Origin: Allopusillimonas ginsengisoli
GTDB taxonomy: Bacteria; Pseudomonadota; Gammaproteobacteria; Burkholderiales; Burkholderiaceae_B
Length of the DNA: 64,000 bases
Direction of reading: 5' to 3'
Assembly: GCF_004153455.1 (NCBI RefSeq)
Contig: NZ_SDQE01000012.1
Coordinates: 90,806 to 154,805 of the forward strand
Shown here: in pieces, positions 16,275 through 25,874 of the stretch
Layout of the letters: each line of letters opens with the position of its first letter
Numbering within the stretch: the stretch's first letter is position 1
The notes under the pieces: model-generated
Databases searched by the model: none
What the model saw: the letters and a program-made list of their open reading frames with translations, nothing else
What the model was told of the DNA's origin: nothing
Position numbers and translations under genes: made by a program

Positions 16275-17504
16275 TCAGTATTCGGAAGATTTGCCGGTGA
16301 GCGCCACGCCGACGCGCAGCATGAAATATGAAAAACTGTCCATCATCCGTCCCAGCCAGCCGCGGCGCTGCAAGGACGCTTCGGTCACCTGTCTCGCATT
16401 GGACTGGATTTCGGCTTCGAGCGCCTCTTTCAGCGACAGCGCAAAATCCGGATCTTTGATGTAGACATTGGCCTCGCGTGCCAGCAGGAGGCTGAACGGA
16501 TCCAGGTTGGAGGAACCCACCATGGCGCAGCTGTCCATGACGGCGACCTTGGCATGCAGGTAGCTTGCCATGTATTCGTAGAGCTCGATCCGTGAATCCA
16601 GCAGCTTGCAGTACATATAGCGACTGGCGCGGTACTGCATGGCGTATTCGGAGTGACCCTGCAACAGCAGCCTGACACGCACCCCGCGCGCAGCGGCCGC
16701 AACCAGGGCTTTACGCAGGCGTCGGCCAGGAAAAAAATAGGCGTTGGCAATCAGAATGTCGGACTGTGCTCCAGCCATGGTAGTGAGGTAGACGTTTTCT
16801 ATGGATTGCCGATGCAAAATATTGTCGCGCAGCAGCAGCGCCGCTTTCATGCCGGGGCTGAAGCGTGGCTGGGGTTGCTTGATTCGTGCCTGCCGCCATG
16901 CGCTCCAGTTGCGCAGACGTTCATAAAAGGTGGCCCAGTCGTCACGTCGCCGCCAGGCCATGCGCAGCCACAGGGCGCGTTGCGCTTTTGCGATGTCGTC
17001 GACAATAGGCCCTTGCAACTGCACCGCAAAGTCGAATCTGGGCTGTGGCCCTGTGCCGTCGTCGGGTACATCGACATAATCATCCAGAATGTTGATGCCG
17101 CCGACGAAGGCGACCGCATCATCCACAACGGCTGTCTTGCGGTGCAACCGTCGCAATCGCCGCAGATTGAAGCGCACATTGCTGACACCGCGCGGCTCGG
17201 GCCGGTAAACGCGATAATGGGCGCCCATCTCGGCCAACTGGCGTGAGATCTCCTGGACATGTTCATTGCTGCCAAATCCATCTATGACCACGCGCACCTT
17301 GATGCCGCGCGCGCAGGCTTGCGCCAAGTGTGCGAGCACACGCCGTGCGGTATCATCCATCGAGAAAATATAGGTTTCCAGGTGCACCTGAGTCTGGGCC
17401 TGATCGATCGCTTTGCACAGGGCCGGGAAAAAATCGCCGCCATTGTGCAGCAGTGCGATCTGATTGCCATCGGTCCAATGGAGACGTGATTCCTTGTTGG
17501 CCAT
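16275..17504 (-). CDS. clsB: Cardiolipin synthase B-type phospholipase D family protein
   Basis: A 409-aa protein with two HKD active-site motifs: HRKTAVVDD followed by AFVGGIN, and HAKVAVMD followed by MVGSSNLD. The length and lack of N-terminal membrane helices match ClsB rather than ClsA. It makes cardiolipin from phosphatidylglycerol and another phospholipid at the inner membrane. It is last in a minus-strand series with the hydrolase and EEP genes. A conserved ALDH-type catabolic cluster begins just beyond it. Confidence 0.85.
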   Translation of the reverse strand: MANKESRLHWTDGNQIALLHNGGDFFPALCKAIDQAQTQVHLETYIFSMDDTARRVLAHLAQACARGIKVRVVIDGFGSNEHVQEISRQLAEMGAHYRVYRPEPRGVSNVRFNLRRLRRLHRKTAVVDDAVAFVGGINILDDYVDVPDDGTGPQPRFDFAVQLQGPIVDDIAKAQRALWLRMAWRRRDDWATFYERLRNWSAWRQARIKQPQPRFSPGMKAALLLRDNILHRQSIENVYLTTMAGAQSDILIANAYFFPGRRLRKALVAAAARGVRVRLLLQGHSEYAMQYRASRYMYCKLLDSRIELYEYMASYLHAKVAVMDSCAMVGSSNLDPFSLLLAREANVYIKDPDFALSLKEALEAEIQSNARQVTEASLQRRGWLGRMMDSFSYFMLRVGVALTGKSSEY

Positions 17505-17531
17505 GCCTGCCGCCTGCCTCCGTCTGTATCG

Positions 17532-18410
17532 CTAGAGGCCCATGAGACCTAATATCCCCAGGCTGAGCGCCGTGTCGTTCCTGCGCAACTGCATGAGAAT
17601 ATTGAAATGGTTGACGCCGGGGATTTCGGCCAGCGTTACCGGGAAACCGCAGTCCTGCCAGGCTTGTCCAAAGTATTGGCTCTGGCGCTTGAATTCGCTG
17701 GTTTCGTGTTCCCCCCAGGCGACCAGCAGCGGGCAGCCTTGTTCGGGAAGATGAAAGACAGGGCTGGCGTCAATGGCGGTTGCTTCATCCAGATGCGCCC
17801 ATTCGTTGATGTGGGTATGAACCAGTGGCCGCAAATCAAAGAGTCCGCTCAATGGACTCGCGCTCTGGAGGATATCGGGCGGGGCATCATACTGGGCATG
17901 CCAGTCCCCGGCCAGCAGCATGCCGACCAGATGCCCTCCCGCCGAGCTGCCGCTTGCATGAATGCGCGCGGGGTCTCCGTTATAGGTGGCAATGTTGCGC
18001 CAGGCCCAGGCCAGCGCGCGCCGGCATTGATCGATGATGCGCGCCAGGCTGACGCTGGGCGCCAGCGAGTAATTGATGGCGACGACGGTGGCGCCTGCTT
18101 GCGTGAACATGGGCGCCATGAAAGAGGAATCCTCCTTGGACAGTGCGCGCCAGTATCCGCCGTGAACAAAAAAGTAAACCGGCGCACCCGCCTGGGGCGC
18201 GGGGAAAATATCCAGCGTTTCGTCCGGGTGGTCGCCATACGCGACCGACAGATATCCCTTGACCCGTGTTCGGGCCTGCGCGCTGAACTCTGCGTATTCC
18301 TGAAGAAAGGGCAGGCAGTCCGGCACCGAGGCGCGCGCATTGTACTGACGGTCGAGTTCGTCGGCCGGGTATCCCATCGGGTTGTGGTCGGAGAGCGGCG
18401 TGGCGTTCAT
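17532..18410 (-). CDS. Alpha/beta hydrolase, arylformamidase/HSL-like
   Basis: A 292-aa esterase-type hydrolase with the oxyanion motif HGGYW (about 80) and nucleophile elbow GSSAGG (about 140). HGGYWR is typical of bacterial kynurenine-formamidase-like and hormone-sensitive-lipase-like esterases. The start lies 2 nt after the EEP gene stop, so they are co-transcribed. No kynurenine genes are nearby, so the substrate is unknown. Confidence 0.8.
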   Translation of the reverse strand: MNATPLSDHNPMGYPADELDRQYNARASVPDCLPFLQEYAEFSAQARTRVKGYLSVAYGDHPDETLDIFPAPQAGAPVYFFVHGGYWRALSKEDSSFMAPMFTQAGATVVAINYSLAPSVSLARIIDQCRRALAWAWRNIATYNGDPARIHASGSSAGGHLVGMLLAGDWHAQYDAPPDILQSASPLSGLFDLRPLVHTHINEWAHLDEATAIDASPVFHLPEQGCPLLVAWGEHETSEFKRQSQYFGQAWQDCGFPVTLAEIPGVNHFNILMQLRRNDTALSLGILGLMGL

Positions 18411-18412
18411 GG

Positions 18413-19276
18413 TCAGGGCAGCTCCAGTTCGGCAAACAGCGGTGCGTGGTCGGAAATCTGCCGCCAGGGCAGCCCCTGCAATACGCGCGCTTTGCGCACA
18501 GCGAAGCCACGCTGATAGATGCGGTCAAGGCGCAGCCAGGGGAAGGCTGCCGGAAATGTGCGTGGCGGCGGGGTCATCCGGGCCGCACCGTTATTGCCCA
18601 ACTCGTGCACCTTTTGGGCCAATGGCCGAGGCTGAGGCAGATGCAGCAGTGTGTTGCGCCATCGCTTTACGGAGTTGCGCAGAAGGCGCGGCTCGCTGTC
18701 GTTGTGCGGCGCGATCGCAAATACTTCGTACAGGCCAAGTTGCTGCACGAACAGTGGTGCCAGGCGATTGTGCCAGTCGTTGAAGTCACCCGCAATGAGC
18801 ATGGGCTCGTCATCAGGCACCAGACGCCGAATGCGTTCGACCAGCGCAGCCACCTGCCGTGACCGGCTGCCGGCAAACAGGCCAAGGTGGACCACCATGC
18901 AGTGTACGGGAACCTCTTCGATCTCGATGACCGCATGCAGCAGGCCCCGTTGTTCCAGCCGGTGATCGGAGATGTCCTGGTTTTCGTGCTGGAGGATGGG
19001 AAAGCGCGACAACAGTGCATTGCCATGATCCGTATGGGAACGCACCGCATTGCAACCGTAGGCCGTATGCATGCACAGCGCCGCGCCCAGCGATTCGTGC
19101 TGGGCGTTCAGGCTGATGCGCTGCTCGTTGCGGCCCTGCAGCTCTTGCAGGAACAGGAGATCGGGACGCAATCCATACAGCCCGAGACGCAGTTCTGCAA
19201 ACGATTCCCGGGTGCCCGTTGCCGAGCGGCCTTTATGAATGTTGTAGCTGACGACCCGTATGACGGACACTTGCAC
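18413..19276 (-). CDS. Endonuclease/exonuclease/phosphatase family protein
   Basis: A 287-aa EEP-superfamily protein. It has the N-terminal metal-site motifs VVSYNIHKG and LLFLQE, the central GDFND and C-terminal LDRIY and SDHAPL. Relatives such as YbhP are encoded next to clsB-type genes, as here, so a membrane-lipid-linked role is plausible. It is the middle gene of the three-gene series downstream of aspS, with a 24-nt gap to aspS. Confidence 0.82.
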   Translation of the reverse strand: MQVSVIRVVSYNIHKGRSATGTRESFAELRLGLYGLRPDLLFLQELQGRNEQRISLNAQHESLGAALCMHTAYGCNAVRSHTDHGNALLSRFPILQHENQDISDHRLEQRGLLHAVIEIEEVPVHCMVVHLGLFAGSRSRQVAALVERIRRLVPDDEPMLIAGDFNDWHNRLAPLFVQQLGLYEVFAIAPHNDSEPRLLRNSVKRWRNTLLHLPQPRPLAQKVHELGNNGAARMTPPPRTFPAAFPWLRLDRIYQRGFAVRKARVLQGLPWRQISDHAPLFAELELP

Positions 19277-19300
19277 TCCCTTAGACTGACTTTCTCCCCC

Positions 19301-21091
19301 TTACTTTACCTCGGTATTGCGTAGACGGATATGAAGCTCACGCAATTGCTTTTCGTCGACCGTGGATGGCGCCTGCGTTAACAGGCACTGCGCACGCTGC
19401 GTTTTGGGGAAAGCAATCACGTCGCGGATGGATTCCGCGCCCGTCATGAGGGTGACCAGGCGATCCAGGCCAAAGGCCACGCCGCCATGCGGCGGAGCCC
19501 CATATTGCAGCGCATCGAGCAGGAAGCCGAACTTGCTGCGGGCTTCATCGGCATCGATATTGAGCGCACTGAACACCTTGCGCTGCACGTCTGCACGGTG
19601 AATACGCACCGAGCCGCCACCCAATTCCCAGCCATTCAGCACCATGTCGTAGGCCTTGGCAAGCGCCTTGCTGGGATCGGTTTCGAGCAGGTCTTCGTGG
19701 CCATCTTTCGGGCTGGTAAAGGGATGGTGTGCCGAAAAATAACGGCCCTCGTCCTCGTCGTACTCGAACATCGGGAAATCGACCACCCACAGCGGCTGCC
19801 ATCCCGCCTGGAACAGGCCGTTCGCCTTGCCGAACTCGCTGTGTCCGATCTTGACCCGCAGCGCGCCAATGGCGTCGTTGACCACTTTGGCCTTGTCGGC
19901 GCCAAAAAAGATCAAATCGCCGCTTTGCGCCCCTGTGCGCTCGATCAACTGGGCAAGCGCGTCGGCATGGATGTTCTTGACGATGGGTGACTGGAGCCCT
20001 TCCGGGATGGCGGACGCATCATTGACCTTGATATAGGCCAGCCCTTTGGCACCGTAGATGGCGACGAATTTGGTGTAGGCATCTATCTCGCTGCGCGGCA
20101 TGCTGGCGCCGCCCGGCACACGCAAGGCCACCACACGGGAGGCGGGGTCGTTGGCGGGCGCCGAAAACACCTTGAAGCTGACGTCCTGCATCAGGTCCGC
20201 CACATCGACGAACTCCAGCTTGACGCGCAGGTCGGGTTTGTCGGAGCCATAGCGGTGCATGGCGTCGCTCCACGACATGATGGGAAAAGGCTTGGGCAGC
20301 TCGGTGTGCTGCACATTGGCGAACACCTGGCGAATCATGCCTTCGAAGATCTCGCGAATCTGTTCCTCGTTCAGGAAAGAGGTCTCGCAATCGATCTGAG
20401 TGAATTCGGGCTGCCGGTCCGCGCGCAGGTCTTCGTCGCGAAAGCACTTGGTAATCTGATAGTAGCGATCAAAGCCCGACACCATCAGCATTTGCTTGAA
20501 CAGCTGCGGCGATTGCGGCAACGCATAGAACTCCCCCGAGTTCACGCGCGACGGCACGAGGTAGTCGCGCGCGCCTTCCGGTGTGCTCTTGGTGAGCATA
20601 GGGGTTTCGATATCCACGAAGCCGAGTGCGTCGAGATACTTGCGCACTTCCATGGACACCCGGTAGCGCAGCATCAGGTTGTTTTGCATCTGAGGGCGGC
20701 GCAGATCCAGCACACGATGCGTCAGACGGGTGGTTTCGGACAGGTTGTCGTCATCCAGCTGGAAGGGGGGCGTCACCGAGGGATTGAGTACGTCGATGTC
20801 GCGGCACAGCACTTCGACTTCACCGGAGGCGAGTTCGGCATTGGTGGTGCCCTCGGGGCGCAGGCGCACCAGGCCCGTGACTCGAATGCAGAACTCATTG
20901 CGTATGCTTTCAGCTGTGGCGAAGGCCTGGACATTGTCCGGGTCGACGACAATCTGGGCCAGGCCGGCCCGGTCGCGCAGGTCGATGAAGATGACGCCTC
21001 CGTGATCGCGGCGGCGATGAACCCAGCCGAACAAGGTGACTGTCTGGTCCAGGTATTGTTTACTGACCTCGCCGGTGTAGCAGGTACGCAT
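19301..21091 (-). CDS. aspS: Aspartyl-tRNA synthetase
   Basis: A 596-aa class II synthetase with an N-terminal OB anticodon-binding domain ([11 protein letters not shown]), motif 2 ([17 protein letters not shown]), the bacterial GAD insertion (about 290-420) and motif 3 (GVAFGLDRL). It charges tRNA-Asp, and possibly also tRNA-Asn as in many bacteria. Length and order are standard. It heads the series aspS-EEP-hydrolase-cls. Confidence 0.97.
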   Translation of the reverse strand: MRTCYTGEVSKQYLDQTVTLFGWVHRRRDHGGVIFIDLRDRAGLAQIVVDPDNVQAFATAESIRNEFCIRVTGLVRLRPEGTTNAELASGEVEVLCRDIDVLNPSVTPPFQLDDDNLSETTRLTHRVLDLRRPQMQNNLMLRYRVSMEVRKYLDALGFVDIETPMLTKSTPEGARDYLVPSRVNSGEFYALPQSPQLFKQMLMVSGFDRYYQITKCFRDEDLRADRQPEFTQIDCETSFLNEEQIREIFEGMIRQVFANVQHTELPKPFPIMSWSDAMHRYGSDKPDLRVKLEFVDVADLMQDVSFKVFSAPANDPASRVVALRVPGGASMPRSEIDAYTKFVAIYGAKGLAYIKVNDASAIPEGLQSPIVKNIHADALAQLIERTGAQSGDLIFFGADKAKVVNDAIGALRVKIGHSEFGKANGLFQAGWQPLWVVDFPMFEYDEDEGRYFSAHHPFTSPKDGHEDLLETDPSKALAKAYDMVLNGWELGGGSVRIHRADVQRKVFSALNIDADEARSKFGFLLDALQYGAPPHGGVAFGLDRLVTLMTGAESIRDVIAFPKTQRAQCLLTQAPSTVDEKQLRELHIRLRNTEVK

Positions 21092-21147
21092 CGAGGATTA
21101 CTCCGTAGTGAAATTCTTGGTTAGGCCATGCGCGGTCGCGCAAGCGC

Positions 21148-21453
21148 TCAGGGGGTGGATGTGCCGCCTGGCGTAGAGGGCGTGGTTGCTGCCGTGCTGG
21201 CGGCGGCGGTGCCCGACGCGGCCGGTGTCGCGCTGCCGGATACCGGGGCGCTGGACGGCGCGGATGATCCGTTGTTGCGGAAATCGGTCACATACCAGCC
21301 AGAGCCTTTCAGCTGGAAACCAGCGGCAGTTACTTGTTTGGCGTAGGTATTTTGCCCACATTCGGGGCAAACAGTCAGAATAGGGTCCGACATTTTTTGC
21401 AACACATCCTGGGCATGACCACAGGCGCTGCATTTATAAGCATAGATAGGCAC
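21148..21453 (-). CDS. FmdB-family zinc ribbon protein
   Basis: A 101-aa protein with GTG start (MPIYAYKC). A zinc ribbon with Cys8-x2-Cys11 and Cys29-x2-Cys32 occupies residues 1-45. The conserved end (FQLKGSGWYVTDF) is followed by a Ser/Ala/Pro/Thr-rich low-complexity tail (about 58-101). FmdB-like genes commonly precede aspS in Burkholderiales. Function unknown; a regulatory or nucleic-acid-associated role is often guessed. The longer open frame to 21564 has no supported start. Confidence 0.85.
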   Translation of the reverse strand: MPIYAYKCSACGHAQDVLQKMSDPILTVCPECGQNTYAKQVTAAGFQLKGSGWYVTDFRNNGSSAPSSAPVSGSATPAASGTAAASTAATTPSTPGGTSTP

Positions 21454-21616
21454 GACAGAAATCCCGAAAGAGTTTCCAGTAATACGCGCCTGAAACCGCC
21501 TGCCGTGCATGAAACGGGCAATGCGGCGAGGCGCAAGAACGCGGTGAGGCGCAAAAAAAGACAATTTTAGCCGTTTTTGCCCGCCACGATGGCGGGCACT
21601 GAAGAACCGGCAGTGT

Positions 21617-22888
21617 CTAGAAGGTCTTGGGGATCATGAACATGGCGGCGGCGACCAGCGTGGGTACGGCAGCCGCCCCCAACAGTTTGAGCGGAGAGAT
21701 CGCGCCGTCGGGAAAGCATCCCTTCAGAATGGAGAAGCCTGCAGGATTGGGTGCATTGGCAATGACGGTCAGGCCGCCGCCCGTTACAGCACCGGCCACC
21801 AGCATATAGCGCCAGACCTCGTCCGTGCCTTCGACCAGCGAACCCAGATAGGTGAGCGCGGCGTTATCGGTGACGGCGGTGAGTGCCGTGGCGCCCCAAT
21901 ACAGCACAAAAGGCGACAGGCCCGCCAGCAGATCCTGCAGCCACCATTTCTGGAGTCCGCCCAGCAGGACCAGGCCCGCGAGAAAAAAGCCAACCATCAG
22001 GCCTTCCCGGATGAGCAGCGGGTTCTGATAGCGGGCATAGGCCTGGGCATAGCCGATGAACAGCATGAGGAAACCCAGAAAAATCACAGGGTGGTGCGCC
22101 GACAGCACGATGCCGACCAAGAAGGCAGTGTGAATCGCGATCACGGAGAATGGGACGGGAGGACGTTCTTTTTCGTCGGGATTCTTGCCGATCTCGCCGT
22201 TGAGCAAATGTGTGCGGCAGATGAAGGTGAGCACGCCGGCGTTGATGATAACGGCCGACGCCGCGCGCCAGCCGAAGTGGGTGGCCATATAAGCTGAGTC
22301 CCAGCCGAAGGTGTTGGCAACCATCAGCACGGGCGGGGCTGCGTAAGCGGTGAGCACCCCGCCAATCGAGATGTTGACGAACAGCACGCCGATGGTCAGG
22401 TATTTGAACCCTGCCTGATTGGGGCGACGAAAATACGCGTCGCGCAGCAGCAGGGCGGCCAGCGTCATGGCCGCAGGCTCGGTAATGAATGACCCGGACA
22501 AAGGAACCAGTGAGAGTGTCACAAAGTACATGGCCAATTCATTGCGTATGGGCAGAATTCTCGCCACCACACGCACCATCATGTTCACCAGTTCCAGAAT
22601 GGGCCGGCTGGCCGCGACGACCATGATGGCGAAGACAAAGGCCGGTTCCGTAAAGTTGCGTGTATCCACATATTCGACCATGGTGCCCAGCCCTGCGACC
22701 AGCGCCATGCAGGCCAGCAGCACACAGGCCCAGACCCCGAACACCGCCTCGACCTCGGACAGCATGTGCCACAACCCGGCATGCGGTCCATTGCGATGCG
22801 CCAGCCTGGCAAAGACAGGCACCGAAAAGGTATGGATGATGGCGATTGCAAACAGTGCTGTTGCCAGATACTCGAGAAAACCGGTCAT
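21617..22888 (-). CDS. Putative Na+/H+ antiporter family membrane protein
   Basis: A 423-aa polytopic membrane protein with about eleven hydrophobic segments. It contains charged or polar breaks within helices (SGSFITEPAAM, TDNAALTYLGSLV), as in ion-transporter folds. It resembles the bacterial putative Na+/H+ antiporter family represented by Na_H_antiport domains; the exact family is from memory. It lies 21 nt downstream of ubiA on the same strand. Ion specificity cannot be read from the sequence. Confidence 0.75.
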   Translation of the reverse strand: MTGFLEYLATALFAIAIIHTFSVPVFARLAHRNGPHAGLWHMLSEVEAVFGVWACVLLACMALVAGLGTMVEYVDTRNFTEPAFVFAIMVVAASRPILELVNMMVRVVARILPIRNELAMYFVTLSLVPLSGSFITEPAAMTLAALLLRDAYFRRPNQAGFKYLTIGVLFVNISIGGVLTAYAAPPVLMVANTFGWDSAYMATHFGWRAASAVIINAGVLTFICRTHLLNGEIGKNPDEKERPPVPFSVIAIHTAFLVGIVLSAHHPVIFLGFLMLFIGYAQAYARYQNPLLIREGLMVGFFLAGLVLLGGLQKWWLQDLLAGLSPFVLYWGATALTAVTDNAALTYLGSLVEGTDEVWRYMLVAGAVTGGGLTVIANAPNPAGFSILKGCFPDGAISPLKLLGAAAVPTLVAAAMFMIPKTF

Positions 22889-22909
22889 GTCTTACCTACG
22901 TATTTGTTG

Positions 22910-23872
22910 TTATATCAGTACTGTGCCCGCCAGCGCGGCGACCAACAGCAGTACACCCACCGCCATATTGGCCCGAAAAAGCATGAAACTTCGATCCGGC
23001 CGCGCCAGGCTGAAAACGCTCATTTGCCAGATAAAGTGCGCGGCGATGGCGGCAAGGACCAGGTAGTAGGGCCAATCCATGCCCATGGCCGCCCCGCCAT
23101 ACACCCAAAGGGCAATCGTGGCGATGTAGAAACCGCTGATCCATGCCTTGCCGTTCTTGCCGAATTTCAGGGCTGTTGAGTGCAGGCCAAGCTTGATGTC
23201 GTCACGCACATCGACATAAGCGTAGATGGAATCATAGCCAACTTGCCACAGCACTGCCCCCAACCACATCGCGACAGCCGCCAGCGGCACAACGTTCTGG
23301 GTGTCCGACCAGGCCATCAGCATGCCCCAGTTAAAGCCAATGCCCAGCACAACCTGTGGCCAGTAGGTAAAGCGCTTGCACAAGGGATAGACAATGACGA
23401 TGGGCACCAGCGCAACGGCCAGCCAACGGCTGTATTCGTTCAGGGCTATGAGCAACAGCGCGCAGACGGCCAGTTGGCCCAGCACAAACCACAAGGCCTT
23501 GCGCAGTGTCAGCTGCCCGCTGGTGAGAGGACGGAATCGAGTGCGTTCGACCTGATGATCGAAATTGCGGTCGAAGATATCATTGAAGCAGCAGCCGATG
23601 CCGCGCATGATCAGTGCGCCGAGCGAAAAAATGACGATGCGCAGCAAGGTGGGCATGCCGTCTGCCGCCTGAACCAGTGCCGCCAGGCAGGGCAGCAGCG
23701 TGAGCCAGGTGCCCACCGGCCGGTCGAAACGGCAAAGGCGGGCGTACGGCCCCCAGGAACGCGGAAGCCAGCGCTCGACCCAGTCGTCCGGGCGCATGTC
23801 GGAGAGATCGGGTACGTCGGGCGGTTTGGTGCCGAGATGTTTGTGGCGGGCGTCTTCTGGGGTGGGTGTCAT
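22910..23872 (-). CDS. ubiA: 4-hydroxybenzoate polyprenyltransferase
   Basis: A 320-aa UbiA-family prenyltransferase of the inner membrane that attaches the polyprenyl chain to 4-hydroxybenzoate in ubiquinone synthesis. The first Asp-rich motif is NDIFD (97-101) in CCFNDIFDRNFD and the second is DVRDD. Eight or nine hydrophobic helices follow a 45-residue cytosolic N-terminus. I start at the ATG at 23872; upstream there is only a weak Shine-Dalgarno, so the start is less sure than the identity. Confidence 0.92.
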   Translation of the reverse strand: MTPTPEDARHKHLGTKPPDVPDLSDMRPDDWVERWLPRSWGPYARLCRFDRPVGTWLTLLPCLAALVQAADGMPTLLRIVIFSLGALIMRGIGCCFNDIFDRNFDHQVERTRFRPLTSGQLTLRKALWFVLGQLAVCALLLIALNEYSRWLAVALVPIVIVYPLCKRFTYWPQVVLGIGFNWGMLMAWSDTQNVVPLAAVAMWLGAVLWQVGYDSIYAYVDVRDDIKLGLHSTALKFGKNGKAWISGFYIATIALWVYGGAAMGMDWPYYLVLAAIAAHFIWQMSVFSLARPDRSFMLFRANMAVGVLLLVAALAGTVLI

Positions 23873-23879
23873 TGCAATC

Positions 23880-23900
23880 AAAAAAGGGGGGTAAGCCCCT
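23880..23900 (-). terminator. Rho-independent terminator-like hairpin after the aminotransferase gene
   Basis: On the minus strand AGGGG (23900-23896) pairs with CCCCT (23889-23885) around CTTACC and is followed by a run of T (23884-23880). The stem is short, but the T-run is real. It sits 10 nt past the aminotransferase stop and 8 nt before the ubiA start. Confidence 0.5.
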
Positions 23901-23909
23901 GGTATAGCG

Positions 23910-25109
23910 CTAGCTTTCCTTAATGAGTTGGCCGAGTATGGCAATGCCTTCGCGGATTTTTTCTTCGGATACAGTCACAAAGCTCAGGCGCAAGGTGTTG
24001 GCGGGCGCGTCGGGGCCGGCAAAAAAGGGCGCGCCCGGCACGAACGCGACATTGCGTTCGACAGCGCGCGCCAACAGCTCAGTGCCATCGACATGTTCGG
24101 GCAGCGTCACCCAGATAAACATGCCGCCTTCGGGCCGTGTCCAGCTCGTCGTTGCGGGAAAGTGCTGATCCATGGCGTCGAGCATGTAGCCGCATTGCTG
24201 CTTGTAGAGCTCGCGCACCACGGGCAGGTGTTGGGCCAGAAAGCCGTTCTTGATGGTTTCGTAGACGGCCATTTGCGTGATCGAGGCCGTATGCAGATCT
24301 GTGGCCTGTTTGATCTGGACGAGTTTGGAGATAATGGGGCGCGGCGCCACGATATAGCCCAGGCGCAGGCCCGGCGCCAGCACTTTGGAGAAGGTACCCA
24401 GGCGGATGACAGTGGCGCCCACAGCGCGGCCCAGGCCGAGCAGGCCTGGCAGCGGCTCGCCTGCGTAACGCAATTCTCCGTAGGGATCGTCTTCGATAAT
24501 GGGTAGCTGGAGGGCTGCGCAGCGCTCGACCAGTGCCTTGCGGCGCTCCAGGCTGAGCGTCAGCCCCGTGGGATTCTGGAAGTTGGGCAGGGCATAGATG
24601 AAGCGGGCGCCCGCGGCGCGTTCGGGCGTCAGGCTGTCGGGCATCACGCCGCCGTCATCAGTCGGCACGGATTCATACTTGGGCTGGAACAGCGAAAACG
24701 ACTGCAGGGCGCCCAAATAGCTGGGCGCTTCGACCAAAACCTTGCTGCCGGGGTCGATAAACAGCTTGCCCAACATGTCCAGCGCCTGTTGAGAGCCAGA
24801 GACGATAAGCACTTCGTCGGGCGAGACGTCATCGGCACCCGTGCGCTTGAGGTCGTTGGCAACCCAGGCGCGCAACGGCGCATAGCCTTCGGTCGGGCCG
24901 TACTGCAGGGCGGACTGGCCGGATTCGGCCAGGACACGGTCATAGGCGCTGGTGATGGCGTCGATGGGAAAGCCCTTGGGAGAGGGCAGGCCGCCCGCAA
25001 AGGAAATGATTTCAGGACGCTCGGTGACTTTCAGGATTTCTCGAATGGTCGAGCTGGTAAGTTGCTGTGCGCGTTGCGAAAAAGTGTAAGGGTGGGAAAA
25101 GGAATCCAT
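23910..25109 (-). CDS. PLP-dependent class I/II aminotransferase (2-aminoadipate / MocR-type domain alone)
   Basis: A 399-aa fold-type I aminotransferase. The PLP lysine is in GTFSKVLAPGLRLGY, with IEDDPYGELRY upstream and YALPNFQNPTG as substrate loop, all characteristic of the LysN / aromatic aminotransferase group related to the MocR C-terminal domain. No HTH is present. I start at the ATG at 25109 (MDSFSHPYTFSQ). The open frame continues upstream to 25400 but overlaps a better small ORF and lacks conserved sequence. The substrate could be aromatic or branched-chain amino acids. Confidence 0.88.
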   Translation of the reverse strand: MDSFSHPYTFSQRAQQLTSSTIREILKVTERPEIISFAGGLPSPKGFPIDAITSAYDRVLAESGQSALQYGPTEGYAPLRAWVANDLKRTGADDVSPDEVLIVSGSQQALDMLGKLFIDPGSKVLVEAPSYLGALQSFSLFQPKYESVPTDDGGVMPDSLTPERAAGARFIYALPNFQNPTGLTLSLERRKALVERCAALQLPIIEDDPYGELRYAGEPLPGLLGLGRAVGATVIRLGTFSKVLAPGLRLGYIVAPRPIISKLVQIKQATDLHTASITQMAVYETIKNGFLAQHLPVVRELYKQQCGYMLDAMDQHFPATTSWTRPEGGMFIWVTLPEHVDGTELLARAVERNVAFVPGAPFFAGPDAPANTLRLSFVTVSEEKIREGIAILGQLIKES

Positions 25110-25204
25110 ATAAAAACCCGGAAAGTCTGTTAAAGAGCAAGACGAAACTCGTAGGTTACTGCAAGTCGTAACGAAATGCTTGGCGATGCCCGCCCATGCT
25201 GTGG

Positions 25205-25321
25205 TCAATCCTCGCGGCGGCGATCGCGGCGCACGGTTCGGATCAGCCACCAGAATAGTGTCAGAGAGCAGCCCAGGCCCGCTACGAAGAGGCCCAGAAC
25301 AATCCATTGGCCTGTGGTCAT
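25205..25321 (-). CDS. Small single-span membrane protein, 38 aa
   Basis: A short frame with ATG at 25321 and TGA at 25205-25207. The product has a hydrophobic segment (WIVLGLFVAGLGCSLTLFWW, residues 6-25) followed by a strongly basic tail (RTVRRDRRRED). This reads as a one-helix inner-membrane protein with a cytoplasmic tail by the positive-inside rule. GGAAC lies about 9 nt before the start. It fills the otherwise empty gap between the aminotransferase and the DUF3717 gene. No family recognised; it could be a chance frame. Confidence 0.45.
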   Translation of the reverse strand: MTTGQWIVLGLFVAGLGCSLTLFWWLIRTVRRDRRRED

Positions 25322-25359
25322 TGCTATTGTTCCATACTAGGTAGATAAGGGAGTTTAGT

Positions 25360-25593
25360 TCACGACGGCTTAGGCTCGCTGCGCTGACGCCACACCGCAA
25401 TGGCCTGCTGCGCGGCTGGGCTCAAGGTTTGCTCGTCCAGCGCCTTGACGTGCTCGAAAATCATCCGGGCGTAGGGCTCGGCCAGCGCAGCGACTTGCGG
25501 ACTCAGGGAGAGCTCATCGCCCGTGGATGGCGAGCGCCGCCGCCAGTCATTGATGGCGGCTTCGAGTTCGGCAAGGGTGAGCGTTGGGTTCAT
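25360..25593 (-). CDS. DUF3717-like small protein
   Basis: A 77-aa acidic, mostly helical protein (LAELEAAINDWRRRSPS at the start, QVAALAEPYARMIF in the middle). This resembles the DUF3717 family found as short stand-alone genes in Burkholderiales; identification is from memory of the motif. Function unknown. Divergent from phaM, with a 281-nt region between them that would hold both promoters. Confidence 0.75.
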   Translation of the reverse strand: MNPTLTLAELEAAINDWRRRSPSTGDELSLSPQVAALAEPYARMIFEHVKALDEQTLSPAAQQAIAVWRQRSEPKPS

Positions 25594-25874
25594 GGCGCGA
25601 AAAATATGCGGGATAGCTTGCTGTTGCTCAAACCAGCAACTATATAGGCTCGCGAGCAGTCCGTATATAGCTTGGCGGCCTCGCCCATGACGCTGCGGCA
25701 GCTGTCATGTTTAGCGCATGGCCGTCTGACAGCGCGTGGTCACGCAAGCGTCGGCTCCCGCATTTTGCGGCGTTCCCAGACCCCTGAGAATCGGCGATAA
25801 GCCGCATGGACGGCGGGCGCGCTTAGGTTTAATCTATCCATTCGGACAGACGCCAACTTGCCCAAGGACGCACC

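Noticed and set aside
20255..21124. 289-codon plus-strand frame across aspS
   Set aside because: Antisense shadow of aspS.
25110..25400. N-terminal extension of the aminotransferase frame
   Set aside because: The extra 97 residues have no conserved sequence and overlap a small ORF; the family start aligns with the ATG at 25109.
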